A stretch of DNA of 64,000 nt from contig NZ_CP104275.1 of the NCBI RefSeq assembly GCF_025244925.1, positions 1,798,001 to 1,862,000 of the forward strand. The letters are read 5' to 3'. Shown here in pieces: positions 17,696 through 25,423 of this stretch. This stretch comes from Arthrobacter zhaoxinii (lineage in GTDB: Bacteria; Actinomycetota; Actinomycetes; Actinomycetales; Micrococcaceae). A program made the position numbers and the translations under genes. The notes beneath the pieces were generated by a model that saw only the letters and a list, made by a program, of their open reading frames with translations, was not told the DNA's origin and searched no databases. Numbering within the stretch: position 1 is the stretch's first letter; every line of letters starts with the position of its first letter.

Positions 17696-18354
17696 CAGCG
17701 GCTCCGGCGCTCCGGAGCGGCCATCGATGGGAAGGCCTTGAAGACGCTGACCGCCACCACGGCCGCAAGCACGTTCTTGATGACGTCCCCGGGCCAGAAA
17801 GCCATGTCCGCTGCCAGTGCTGCGGGGAAGGACAGATGGGCGTTGAGCATCAGCCCCGCAATTCCCGCCGGGTGAACAACGAGGAAGCTCGTGGCTAGTG
17901 CCGCGGCGAAGAGCAGGGCGGGACGGGCCCGGCGCGTACGCCGCAGCACTAGACCGGCCAGCAGCCCGACGACGGCGGCGGCCACGGGGAAGGACAGCAG
18001 GTAGCCGGCGGACGGGCCGGCCAGGACGCCCAGGCCTCCGCTGAAGCCGCTGAACACCGGCAGTCCGGCCAGACCGGCAAGCAGGAAAAGGCCGACGGCG
18101 GCCGCGCCCCGCGCCGGTCCCAGGAGCATGCCGGTGAGCATGACCGCCAGTGTTTGCAGGGTGATCGGCACGCCGGCTCCCAGCGGCACCCCTGGGAGAA
18201 GGGAGAAAACCGCGGTAAGGGCAGCAAAAACGGCAATCAGTGACAGGTCCGCCGATGTCCACCGGCGGCTTCGGGGGCGCGGCCGGCTGCCGGAAGAACC
18301 CTGGCTGCCGGTGCCGGGGACAGACTGCGGCGCATCGGCCGAAGTGTTGTTCAT
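17695..18354 (-). CDS. bioY: Biotin transporter substrate-binding subunit BioY
   Basis: S-component that binds biotin in the membrane. 219 residues; about 35 N-terminal residues are polar and disordered, followed by six hydrophobic segments. The BioY motifs are clear: GVPITLQTLAVMLTGMLLGP and then GLPVFSGFSGGLGVLAGPS-GYLLSF, and a final segment with AFWPGDVIKN. First gene of a tightly overlapping bioY-bioM-bioN operon. AAGGAAAAG stands before the ATG. I found no clear biotin-regulator site upstream. Confidence 0.95.
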   Translation of the reverse strand: MNNTSADAPQSVPGTGSQGSSGSRPRPRSRRWTSADLSLIAVFAALTAVFSLLPGVPLGAGVPITLQTLAVMLTGMLLGPARGAAAVGLFLLAGLAGLPVFSGFSGGLGVLAGPSAGYLLSFPVAAAVVGLLAGLVLRRTRRARPALLFAAALATSFLVVHPAGIAGLMLNAHLSFPAALAADMAFWPGDVIKNVLAAVVAVSVFKAFPSMAAPERRSR

Positions 18355-18526
18355 CGCTGCACTTTTCCTTATAGGGGAAGAAAAACGGACCGCATAACGT
18401 TTTGAACAGTAGCTGCGCCGGTGGCGGATTCCATTGGAGGTTTTCTACAAATGGACTCTGGCGGCTAGACTGGAAAGGCTGTTCCGGCCAACCAGGCCTA
18501 TATGACCGGTCAATGTGACCCTTCCC

Positions 18527-18555
18527 GCCTCGGTGGATTCCCACCGTTTCGAGGC
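18527..18555 (+). promoter_or_regulatory. Hairpin in the leader of the ABC-F gene
   Basis: GCCTCGGTGG pairs with CCACCG-TT-CGAGGC around an ATTC loop, about 55 nt before the ABC-F start. Antibiotic-responsive ABC-F genes often have attenuator leaders, but no leader peptide or T run is evident here, so this is only a candidate. Confidence 0.3.
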
Positions 18556-18608
18556 CCGCGCACCGCGCAGCGTATCCGCAAGACAAAAACCTTCGAAAGG
18601 TCCACTGA

Positions 18609-20207
18609 GTGATTTCCGTATCTGGTCTTGAGCTGCGCGCAGGCGCACGCCTTCTCTTGGAAGCGGTTTCGTTCCGTGTGGACAAGGGAGACAAGATCGG
18701 GCTGGTGGGCCGCAACGGCGCCGGCAAGACCACCCTCACCAAAGTCCTCGCGGGCGAGGCCCTCCCCGCCGCCGGCACAGTCAAGCGCGTCGGCGAGATC
18801 GGCTACCTTCCCCAGGATCCCCGCACGCCGGACATGGATCAGCTTGGCCGTGACCGCATCCTCTCCGCCCGGGGCCTGGACAAGGTTTCCGCGCAGCTGA
18901 AAAAGTGCCAGGACGAAATGGCCAGCGACGATCCGAAGATCTCGCAGAAGGCCATGAACCGCTATGACCGGCTGGAGTCGGAGTTCCTCTCCGCCGGCGG
19001 TTACGCGGCAGAGTCCGAGGCAGCCTCGATCTGCGCCAACCTGGCCTTGCCGGACCGGCTGCTGAACCAGCCCCTGAAGACCCTCTCCGGCGGCCAGCGC
19101 CGCCGCGTGGAACTGGCCCGCATCCTGTATTCCGATGCCGAGACCATGCTCCTCGATGAGCCCACCAACCACCTCGACGCCGATTCCATCGCCTGGCTGC
19201 GGGAATTCCTGAAGAACCACACCGGCGGCCTGATCGTGATCAGCCACGATACCGAGCTGCTTGAAGCCACCGTCAACAAGGTCTTCAGCCTGGACGCGAA
19301 CCGCGCCACCATCGATATCTACAACATGGACTGGAAGCGCTACAAGGTCCAGCGCGAGACTGACGAGCGTGCCCGTAAGCGTGAGCGTGCCAACACCGAA
19401 AAGAAGGCCGGCATCCTCCTGGCCCAGGCCAACAAGATGAAGGCCCGCGCCTCCGGTGCCTCCGCGGCGCAGAGCATGCTCAAGCGCGTGGACCGCCTGA
19501 TGGGCGGCCTGGACGCTGTCCGCGCCAATGACCGCGTGGCAGCCCTGCGCTTCCCGGATCCGGCTCCGTGCGGCAAGACTCCCATGACAGCCGAAGGCCT
19601 CAGCAAGAGCTACGGCTCGCTGGAGATCTTCACCGACGTGGACCTGGCCATCGACCGCGGGTCGAAGGTGGTCATCCTGGGCCTCAACGGTGCCGGCAAG
19701 ACCACCCTGCTGCGGATGCTCGCCGGCGTGGACACCCCTGACACCGGCAGGGTCATCCCCGGACACGGGCTCAAGGTCGGCTACTACGCCCAGGAGCACG
19801 AAACCCTGGACACGGAGCGGACCGTGCTGGAGAACATGCGGTCCGCCGCCCCGGACATGGACGATGCCGAGGTCCGCAGCGTGCTGGGTTCCTTCATGTT
19901 CAGCGGCGACGACGTCAGCAAGAAGGCCGGAGTCCTGTCCGGCGGCGAGAAGACGCGTCTGGCCCTGGCCACCATCGTTGCGTCCTCCGCCAACGTCCTG
20001 CTCCTGGATGAGCCCACCAACAACCTGGACCCCGCTTCCCGTGCGGAGATCCTGGGCGCCCTCAGCAACTACACCGGAGCCGTGGTGATGGTCAGCCACG
20101 ATGAGGGCGCCGTTGCCGCACTGAACCCGGAACGCGTAGTCCTCCTGCCCGACGGCGACGAGGACCACTGGAACGAGAACTACCTTGATCTGGTGACCCT
20201 GGCCTAG
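18609..20207 (+). CDS. ABC-F family ATP-binding protein
   Basis: Cytoplasmic ABC-F ATPase that acts on the ribosome, not in transport. 532 residues with two nucleotide-binding domains: Walker A GRNGAGKTTL and GLNGAGKTTL, signatures LSGGQRRRVELARI and LSGGEKTRLALATI, Walker B MLLDEPTNHLD and LLLDEPTNNLD. The linker (about 240-310) is charged and helical (RARKRERANTEKKAGILLAQ), as in the P-site tRNA interaction motif. Starts with GTG; GAAAGG lies upstream. Mycobacterial Rv1473, its likely counterpart, also lies downstream of the suf cluster. Whether it is a translation factor or gives antibiotic protection cannot be told here. Confidence 0.92.
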   Translation: MISVSGLELRAGARLLLEAVSFRVDKGDKIGLVGRNGAGKTTLTKVLAGEALPAAGTVKRVGEIGYLPQDPRTPDMDQLGRDRILSARGLDKVSAQLKKCQDEMASDDPKISQKAMNRYDRLESEFLSAGGYAAESEAASICANLALPDRLLNQPLKTLSGGQRRRVELARILYSDAETMLLDEPTNHLDADSIAWLREFLKNHTGGLIVISHDTELLEATVNKVFSLDANRATIDIYNMDWKRYKVQRETDERARKRERANTEKKAGILLAQANKMKARASGASAAQSMLKRVDRLMGGLDAVRANDRVAALRFPDPAPCGKTPMTAEGLSKSYGSLEIFTDVDLAIDRGSKVVILGLNGAGKTTLLRMLAGVDTPDTGRVIPGHGLKVGYYAQEHETLDTERTVLENMRSAAPDMDDAEVRSVLGSFMFSGDDVSKKAGVLSGGEKTRLALATIVASSANVLLLDEPTNNLDPASRAEILGALSNYTGAVVMVSHDEGAVAALNPERVVLLPDGDEDHWNENYLDLVTLA

Positions 20208-20219
20208 CCGGACCCTGCA

Positions 20220-20268
20220 CAGACACTAACGGCCCTGCTCCGATTTGGAGCAGGGCCGTTAGTGTCTG
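20220..20268. terminator. Perfect 22-bp hairpin between convergent genes
   Basis: 20220-20241 and 20247-20268 are exact reverse complements with a GATTT loop. The hairpin starts 12 nt after the ABC-F stop and ends 13 nt from the SURF1 stop. There is no T tract on either side; a run of eight G follows. It probably ends both transcripts or protects their 3' ends. Confidence 0.7.
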
Positions 20269-20281
20269 GCGGGGGGGGTGC

Positions 20282-21154
20282 CTAGTAGCCCTGGGCGTCC
20301 AGGATGGCATCCTCTTCCTCTTCGCCCGTGGGGCCGCGCCTCTTACGCGGCGGACGACGTCGGGACGGGGCCGGGTGGGCGGCGATGATGTCGTCCTCGT
20401 CCTCTTCGTCGTCGTCAATGCCGTCGTAGTAGCGGTTCAGTGCTTCCTGCCGCGCGGCATAGCCCAGGCCGATGAACATCATCAGTGCGAAGCCGTACCA
20501 CTGCAGGCCGTAGGAGAGGTGCAGCCCCTCATCCACCTCCGGCCGCGGTGCGCCTTCAGGTGCGACGGCGGCACCCGGGTCCTCGCTCGCCATCAGGCCG
20601 TAGGAGCCCTGGTGCAGCGGATAGTCCAGCTGCTCCGCGAAGGCGCCCAGATCGATCGAGGGAAGCTGGCCTTCAGGGGCGGAGCGGGTCAGGGTGGGTT
20701 CGGCGGCCTTGATCCGGGCCACCACGCTTACCCGTCCCTCGGGGGCGGCAGGGATGCTGTCCGGCCTGCCGGCCTCGTCGTCGCCGATCGGCAGCCAGCC
20801 GCGGTTGACCGCCACGCTGGTGCCGTCATCAAGCTTCAGCGGCACCAGGACTTCATAGCCGGGCCGGCCCTTCAGGGGACGGTTGCGGATGATGCGCTGC
20901 TCGGAGGAGTCGTACGTCCCCTCAAGCTTCACGGGCAGCCATTCTGCTGCTTCGTCATACGTATCGAAGTATTTGCCGGCCTCCTCGTACGGTACGGGTT
21001 CGGCGTCGTAATTGGACTCGATGAGGGCACTGTCGGCCAGGGAGGCGTCGCGGCGGTCCATCTGCCACCTGCCCAAACCGATGCAGGCAGCCGCCAGGAC
21101 ACAGACGAGCACAAACCAGCCGAACCAGCGGGCCGAAAAGAGGAAACGGTACAT
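20282..21154 (-). CDS. SURF1 family cytochrome oxidase biogenesis protein
   Basis: 290-residue membrane protein of the SURF1/Shy1 family, which helps insert heme A into cytochrome oxidase. The classical layout is present: N-terminal transmembrane segment (about 8-28, GWFVLVCVLAAACIGLGRWQ), a large outer domain with VNRGWLPIGDDE and the family block NRPLKGRPGYEVLVPL, and a second transmembrane segment near 220-240 (LQWYGFALMMFIGLGYAARQ). A charged cytoplasmic tail follows. It fits with ctaA and ctaB at 2.6-5.2 kb. It directly follows the small gene at 21155. Confidence 0.92.
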   Translation of the reverse strand: MYRFLFSARWFGWFVLVCVLAAACIGLGRWQMDRRDASLADSALIESNYDAEPVPYEEAGKYFDTYDEAAEWLPVKLEGTYDSSEQRIIRNRPLKGRPGYEVLVPLKLDDGTSVAVNRGWLPIGDDEAGRPDSIPAAPEGRVSVVARIKAAEPTLTRSAPEGQLPSIDLGAFAEQLDYPLHQGSYGLMASEDPGAAVAPEGAPRPEVDEGLHLSYGLQWYGFALMMFIGLGYAARQEALNRYYDGIDDDEEDEDDIIAAHPAPSRRRPPRKRRGPTGEEEEDAILDAQGY

Positions 21155-21403
21155 CTACTCCGTCCCGCCTTCGCCCAGCGGGAGGGTTTCCTTCCAGAGG
21201 CCGCGCGTGCGCAGGTAATCCTCCAGCCAGTCCCGGTGCTCATCGCAGGACAGCCAGGTCTTGCGGCGTTCCGGCGTGTGGATCCGGGGGTTGTTCCACA
21301 GCAGCCGCCAGGCGGCGTCGAGCCGGCAGGCTTTCCGGGAGCACACCGGCGTGCCGGCGCCTGTATCGGCAGAGTTGCCGGAAAGTGAATCGAGGAGGTT
21401 CAT
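21155..21403 (-). CDS. Small conserved Cys-containing protein
   Basis: 82 residues, no function recognised. It has three cysteines (VCSRKAC near residues 20-26 and LSCDEH near 53), Trp-rich stretches (WRLLWNNPRIHTPERRKTWL) and no membrane segment. The CX4C plus CDEH set suggests metal binding. It lies head to tail with SURF1, with no gap, and after the DUF3099 gene, so the three are probably co-transcribed. I recall this arrangement from other actinobacteria, which would make a link to oxidase assembly reasonable but unproven. Confidence 0.8.
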   Translation of the reverse strand: MNLLDSLSGNSADTGAGTPVCSRKACRLDAAWRLLWNNPRIHTPERRKTWLSCDEHRDWLEDYLRTRGLWKETLPLGEGGTE

Positions 21404-21412
21404 GCTGGGGGA

Positions 21413-21808
21413 TCAGGCCTTGTCTTCGTCGTTGATGTCGTCGTCATTGTCTACGATTTCCCCCGACAACACAGTGGTTTCGGGGGTTTCTTCGGGTTCT
21501 TCCGCCGCCCGCGGCGCGTCCAGGGCAGTGGCCGGTGGGCGGTCTATCATCGCGTCGCTGGAGGTCATCAGGCGGGTATCCGAGCCGCCGTTGGCCATGA
21601 TGACCGCAAAATAGGGGAGCACCACCGCACCGGCAATCACCACCCACAGCAGCCAGCCGTGGACAAAGAACATCAGGAACAGGCAGACCACGCGGATGCC
21701 CATGGACACGCCGTACTTGATCATGCGGGTGCGCATTTCATCCGTGTGCGGGCTGGGTGCGTCGGTGATTCTGGGGACGCTCTCCCCGCGGTTTGTGTCC
21801 CTAGCCAT
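21413..21808 (-). CDS. DUF3099 domain membrane protein
   Basis: 131 residues. DUF3099 block at the start (RITDAPSPHTDEMRTRMIKYGVSM is within the first 35 residues), then two hydrophobic segments (about 32-70) and an acidic Glu/Asp-rich tail (DNDDDINDEDKA). Function unknown in the family. The ATG at 21808 (MARDTNRGE) is preferred to one 33 nt upstream because homology begins soon after it and a GAGGAAG lies upstream. It is the first gene of a likely operon with the 82-residue protein and SURF1. Confidence 0.8.
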   Translation of the reverse strand: MARDTNRGESVPRITDAPSPHTDEMRTRMIKYGVSMGIRVVCLFLMFFVHGWLLWVVIAGAVVLPYFAVIMANGGSDTRLMTSSDAMIDRPPATALDAPRAAEEPEETPETTVLSGEIVDNDDDINDEDKA

Positions 21809-21945
21809 CAGTAGCCATCGGTAGTCTTCCTCACCCTCCAAACAGGTTCGTTCATTCTCTCACTCGCAGCGTCGTTGCAGAAGTTGAATCCGGCGCACGT
21901 AGGATCGAAGCGACCCCCAATCCCTGGCTGAAAGTAGGAACATCC

Positions 21946-22674
21946 GTGCAGAACACTCCAGAAACCCCCGCCGGCCGCAGTGTCCTGGTGACCGGCGGAA
22001 ACCGCGGAATCGGGCTGGCAATCGCCAAGGCGTTCCTCGCCGGCGGTGACCGCGTGGCCATCACCTACCGCAGCGGCGAGGTTCCCGAGGGAATGCTGGG
22101 AGTCAAGGCGGATGTGACGGACATGGCATCGGTCGACGCCGCGTTCACCGAGGTGGAGGCCGCCCACGGTCCGGTGGAAGTCCTTGTAGCCAATGCCGGG
22201 ATTACGCGGGACACTCTGCTGCTCCGGATGAGTGAAGACGATTTCTCCGACGTGATCGATACCAACCTCACCGGCGCCTTCCGGGTGGTCAAGCGGGCGT
22301 CCAAGGGCATGCTCCGGATGAAGAAGGGCCGGGTGGTGCTGATTTCCTCGGTGGTCGGACTCTACGGTTCGCCCGGGCAGATCAACTACGCGGCCTCCAA
22401 ATCCGGACTCATCGGCATTGCCCGGTCCCTCACCCGCGAACTCGGCTCCCGCAACATCACCGCCAATGTCGTGGCCCCGGGATTCATCAACACCGACATG
22501 ACCCGCGCCCTGCCCGAAGATACGCAGAAGAACTACCTGTCCTCCATCCCCGCCGGCAGGTTCGCCGAGCCGGAGGAAGTTGCCAACGTGGTGCGCTGGA
22601 TTGCCGGCGACGAGGCAGGCTACATTTCCGGTGCGGTCATCCCGGTCGACGGCGGCCTGGGCATGGGGCACTAG
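21946..22674 (+). CDS. fabG: 3-oxoacyl-ACP reductase FabG
   Basis: NADPH-dependent SDR that reduces 3-ketoacyl-ACP in fatty-acid elongation. 242 residues with the cofactor motif TGGNRGIGLAIAKA at residues 12-25, NAG (VLVANAGITRD), and catalytic Ser, Tyr and Lys in ISSVVGLYGSPGQINYAASK. GTG start. Mycobacterial fabG1 (mabA) holds a similar map position relative to suf and the ABC-F gene, but there the partner is inhA; here a different SDR follows. Confidence 0.92.
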   Translation: MQNTPETPAGRSVLVTGGNRGIGLAIAKAFLAGGDRVAITYRSGEVPEGMLGVKADVTDMASVDAAFTEVEAAHGPVEVLVANAGITRDTLLLRMSEDDFSDVIDTNLTGAFRVVKRASKGMLRMKKGRVVLISSVVGLYGSPGQINYAASKSGLIGIARSLTRELGSRNITANVVAPGFINTDMTRALPEDTQKNYLSSIPAGRFAEPEEVANVVRWIAGDEAGYISGAVIPVDGGLGMGH

Positions 22675-22795
22675 CTCCGGCCAACGCCGTGCCCGCGAAT
22701 CCTTGGAGGTTTCCTCAACTGCCGGCCGGGACCCCGGCTGGCAGGATGGGTTCGGAGAGCTGAACGCTTAGATACTTTCTACAAAAGGAGATCCC

Positions 22796-23572
22796 ATGGG
22801 CCTGCTGCAGGGCAAAGCCGCGATCGTCACCGGATCATCGCGCGGAATCGGAGCCGAGGTGGCGCGCTTCTTGGCCGCCGAGGGCGCCGGCGTCGTCGTC
22901 AATTACCGCCAGAAGGCACCGCGCGCCAACAAGGTGGTGGCGGCTATCGAGGCCGACGGCGGACGTGCGGTGGCCGTGGGCGCGGACCTCACCGCCGCGG
23001 AAGGCCCGGCTGCCCTCGTGGCGGCAGCACAGGAGAACTTCGGCGGGCTCGACGTCCTCGTGCTGAACGCCTCCGGCGGCATGGAAACCGGTGTGGAGGA
23101 GGACTACGCGCTGAAGCTGAACCGCGACGCGCAGGTCAACATGCTCAATGCAGCGCTTGACGTTATGCCGGCCGGTTCGCGGGTGGTTTTCGTCACCAGC
23201 CACCAGGCCCACTTCATCCGCTCCGTGCCGACCATGCCCGAGTACGAAGCAGTGGCCCTCAGCAAGCGTGCCGGCGAGGATGCGCTGCGGGCTCTGCTGC
23301 CGCAGCTGGAGGAAAAGGGCATCTCCCTGGTGGTGGTCTCCGGCGACATGATCGAAGGCACCGTGACGGCGACCCTGCTGGACCGGGCCAACCCCGGCGC
23401 CATCGAAGCCCGGCGCGAGGAAGCCGGCCGGCTTTACTCCGTGCAGGAGTTCGGCGCCGAGGTGGCGCGCATGGCCACTGCCGATGTTCCGTCCGGACAC
23501 ACCGAATATGTGGGCGGCGCGGATTACCTGTCCGCAGATGCAGCAGCCGACCGGGCGGGCGACCCCGCCTAG
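22796..23572 (+). CDS. SDR family oxidoreductase with atypical YX6K motif
   Basis: 258-residue short-chain dehydrogenase-like protein. The Rossmann motif TGSSRGIGAEVARF is at residues 12-25 and LVLNASGGM replaces NNAG. The active-site stretch has Ser135 (VTSHQAHF), Tyr150 and then EYEAVALSKRAGE, where Lys157 is seven residues after the Tyr, not four as in YXXXK. Either the catalytic Lys is provided from a shifted position or the protein has changed function. AAAAGGAG precedes the ATG. It follows fabG after 121 bp and converges on serB. Substrate unknown. Confidence 0.82.
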   Translation: MGLLQGKAAIVTGSSRGIGAEVARFLAAEGAGVVVNYRQKAPRANKVVAAIEADGGRAVAVGADLTAAEGPAALVAAAQENFGGLDVLVLNASGGMETGVEEDYALKLNRDAQVNMLNAALDVMPAGSRVVFVTSHQAHFIRSVPTMPEYEAVALSKRAGEDALRALLPQLEEKGISLVVVSGDMIEGTVTATLLDRANPGAIEARREEAGRLYSVQEFGAEVARMATADVPSGHTEYVGGADYLSADAAADRAGDPA

Positions 23573-23597
23573 GGCTTCATCCCGCCTAGAGCTTCAC
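23564..23597. repeat. 17-bp tandem duplication holding two stop codons
   Basis: Two adjacent 17-nt units (23564-23580 and 23581-23597) differ at two positions. The first contains the TAG of the SDR gene on the plus strand, the second the stop of serB on the minus strand. The gap between the convergent genes is thus one repeat. Confidence 0.7.
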
Positions 23598-24491
23598 GAA
23601 GTGCTGCACCACGTCCAGGCGTGGCAGGTTCAGCACGGCATCCGCGGCGGCCTGCACTGCCGGTTTGGCGTTGAACGCCACTCCCAGTGCGGCCGCCGCG
23701 AGCATGTCCAGGTCATTGGCGCCGTCGCCCACCGCTATGGTGTGTTCCGGTGCCACGTCCAGCTCCTGCGCCCATTCGGCCAGTGAGCGGGCCTTGACGG
23801 CACGGTCCACCACCTCCCCGGACACTGCGCCGGTCAGCACCCCGTCTTCGATTTCCAGCAGGTTTGCGCGCCGGAAGGTGAGCCGCAGCCGGTCGGCCAG
23901 CGGATCCAGCACCTGGCTGAACCCGCCGGACACAACGGCAACGCCGTGCCCGGCGGCCAGGAACTCCTTCACCAGCAGTTCGGCTCCGTCGGAAAGCTCA
24001 ATTCGAGCCCCCACTTCGTCAATGACGGATGCCGGCAGCCCCGCCAGGGTCTTCACCCTGGCATGCAGGCTCGCGGCAAAGTCCAGTTCACCGCGCATGG
24101 CCGCCTCGGTCACGGCCGCCACCTCGGCCTCCCGTCCCGCGTGGGCCGCCAGCAGCTCGATGACCTCCTGCTTGATCAGGGTGGAGTCCACGTCCAGCAC
24201 CAGCAGCTTCCGTGCCTCCTTCAGCAGCGACGGCGGCACCACGGCGCTCTGCTCCCCGCCCGGCTTTGCCGGCACGGCAGCCGAAGCTGCGGCGACGGTG
24301 CGCCGCAGCCGGGAGAGGCCGCCGTCGTACCCCACATAAAGCTTGGACACAGTGAAACCGTTCCCCGCAGCGTTCTCCAGTTCCAGGATCCGCGCCCCCA
24401 AACCGGAGACGGCGGCCTGTACCGCGCCGAGATAGGCATCGGACAGGTCCGTCCCGTAGCTGACGACACTGTATTCGGGGGAGTTCGGCAT
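23586..24491 (-). CDS. serB: Phosphoserine phosphatase
   Basis: HAD-family enzyme for the last step of serine synthesis, phosphoserine to serine. 301 residues: an N-terminal ACT-like regulatory region (about 1-80), then the HAD core with motif I LVLDVDSTLIKQEV near residue 95, motif II VVSGGF and motif III GDGANDLDML. There appears to be one ACT-like domain, shorter than mycobacterial SerB2 with two. It diverges from the ABC ATPase gene across about 130 bp, as in Mycobacterium (serB2 beside an ABC ATPase). Confidence 0.94.
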   Translation of the reverse strand: MPNSPEYSVVSYGTDLSDAYLGAVQAAVSGLGARILELENAAGNGFTVSKLYVGYDGGLSRLRRTVAAASAAVPAKPGGEQSAVVPPSLLKEARKLLVLDVDSTLIKQEVIELLAAHAGREAEVAAVTEAAMRGELDFAASLHARVKTLAGLPASVIDEVGARIELSDGAELLVKEFLAAGHGVAVVSGGFSQVLDPLADRLRLTFRRANLLEIEDGVLTGAVSGEVVDRAVKARSLAEWAQELDVAPEHTIAVGDGANDLDMLAAAALGVAFNAKPAVQAAADAVLNLPRLDVVQHFVKL

Positions 24492-24619
24492 GGTTTCCGT
24501 TCTGCTCGGTTCAGCGTTGCGGTACCTGTTCGGTACGGGGGTTTCCCGGCCGCATCTGCGTGGCCGCTACGGCGTATCGTTTCGCCAATGCCCCTTTCCT
24601 TAGCCTAATGTCTAGTGCT

Positions 24620-25408
24620 ATGAGTGATGTTCTTGAATTTGCCGGCGTCAGCGTTGTGCGCGGCGGCAAGACCCTGTTGGACGGCGTTAACTGGCAGGTC
24701 AAGGAGGGGGAGCGTTGGGTGGTTATGGGCCCCAACGGCGCCGGAAAGACCACGCTGCTGCAGATTGCCGGCGGACGGATGCACCCCACCCGCGGCGTAG
24801 CGGGAATCCTGGAGGAAGTCCTCGGCGCAGTGGACGTTTTTGAACTGCGCCCCCGTATCGGCCTGGCCTCCGCTGCACTTGCCGGGCAGATCCCCGACGA
24901 CGAGACTGTCCTCAACGTGGTGGTCACGGCGTCCTACGGGATGACCGGCCGCTGGCGGGAGAAGTACGAAAAGCTCGACGAACGCCGTGCCTTTAATCTT
25001 CTGCACGAGTGGGGCATGTCCACTTTCATGAACCGCCGCTTCTCCTCGCTCAGTGAGGGTGAGCGCAAGCGGGTGCAGATTGCGCGTGCCCTGATGACGG
25101 ACCCGGAGCTGCTGCTGCTGGATGAGCCGGCCGCCGGCCTGGACCTTGCCGGGCGCGAGGACCTGCTCTTCCGCCTCGGCGAGCTGGCCCGTGACGAGGA
25201 AGCGCCGGCCATGGTGCTGGTCACCCATCACCTCGAAGAGGTTCCCACCGGCTTCACGCACGCCCTGCTGCTGCGCGACGGCGGCGTGGTGGCGTCCGGT
25301 CCCATCGAAGAGGTCTTCACCGAAGAACACCTGAGCACTGCCTTTGACCTGCCGCTGGAGCTGCGCCGCGAGGGCGGCCGGTATTCAGCCACCGCCCGGC
25401 GCAGCTAG
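24620..25408 (+). CDS. Orphan ABC ATP-binding protein
   Basis: 262-residue single ABC ATPase with no permease gene beside it. Walker A GPNGAGKTTL near residue 37, Walker B LLLLDEPAAGLDL and H-loop VTHHLEEVP. The signature reads LSEGERKR, with Glu where Gly is usual (LSGGQ), a form found in ModF/YfmF-like ATPases. ATG 24620 gives MSDVLEF; two in-frame upstream starts exist, and no good ribosome site is seen, so a leaderless mRNA is possible (TAATGT 8 nt before). The stop is 15 nt before the methyltransferase gene. Confidence 0.85.
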   Translation: MSDVLEFAGVSVVRGGKTLLDGVNWQVKEGERWVVMGPNGAGKTTLLQIAGGRMHPTRGVAGILEEVLGAVDVFELRPRIGLASAALAGQIPDDETVLNVVVTASYGMTGRWREKYEKLDERRAFNLLHEWGMSTFMNRRFSSLSEGERKRVQIARALMTDPELLLLDEPAAGLDLAGREDLLFRLGELARDEEAPAMVLVTHHLEEVPTGFTHALLLRDGGVVASGPIEEVFTEEHLSTAFDLPLELRREGGRYSATARRS

Positions 25409-25423
25409 GCGAGCGGTCCCCGG

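Noticed and set aside
18390..18410. BioQ-type operator (TGAAC-N3-GTTAC) upstream of bioY
   Set aside because: The sequence TGAACAGTAGCTG keeps only the left half-site; the right half does not match.
17696..18784. Upstream extension of the bioM frame to 600 codons
   Set aside because: It passes through bioY in another frame; the ABC domain begins at 17695 and the 4-bp overlap with bioY fits coupled translation.
20271..20278. Run of eight G as a phase-variation tract
   Set aside because: It lies between the stop codons of two convergent genes and not in a promoter or coding region, so slippage there would not switch a gene.
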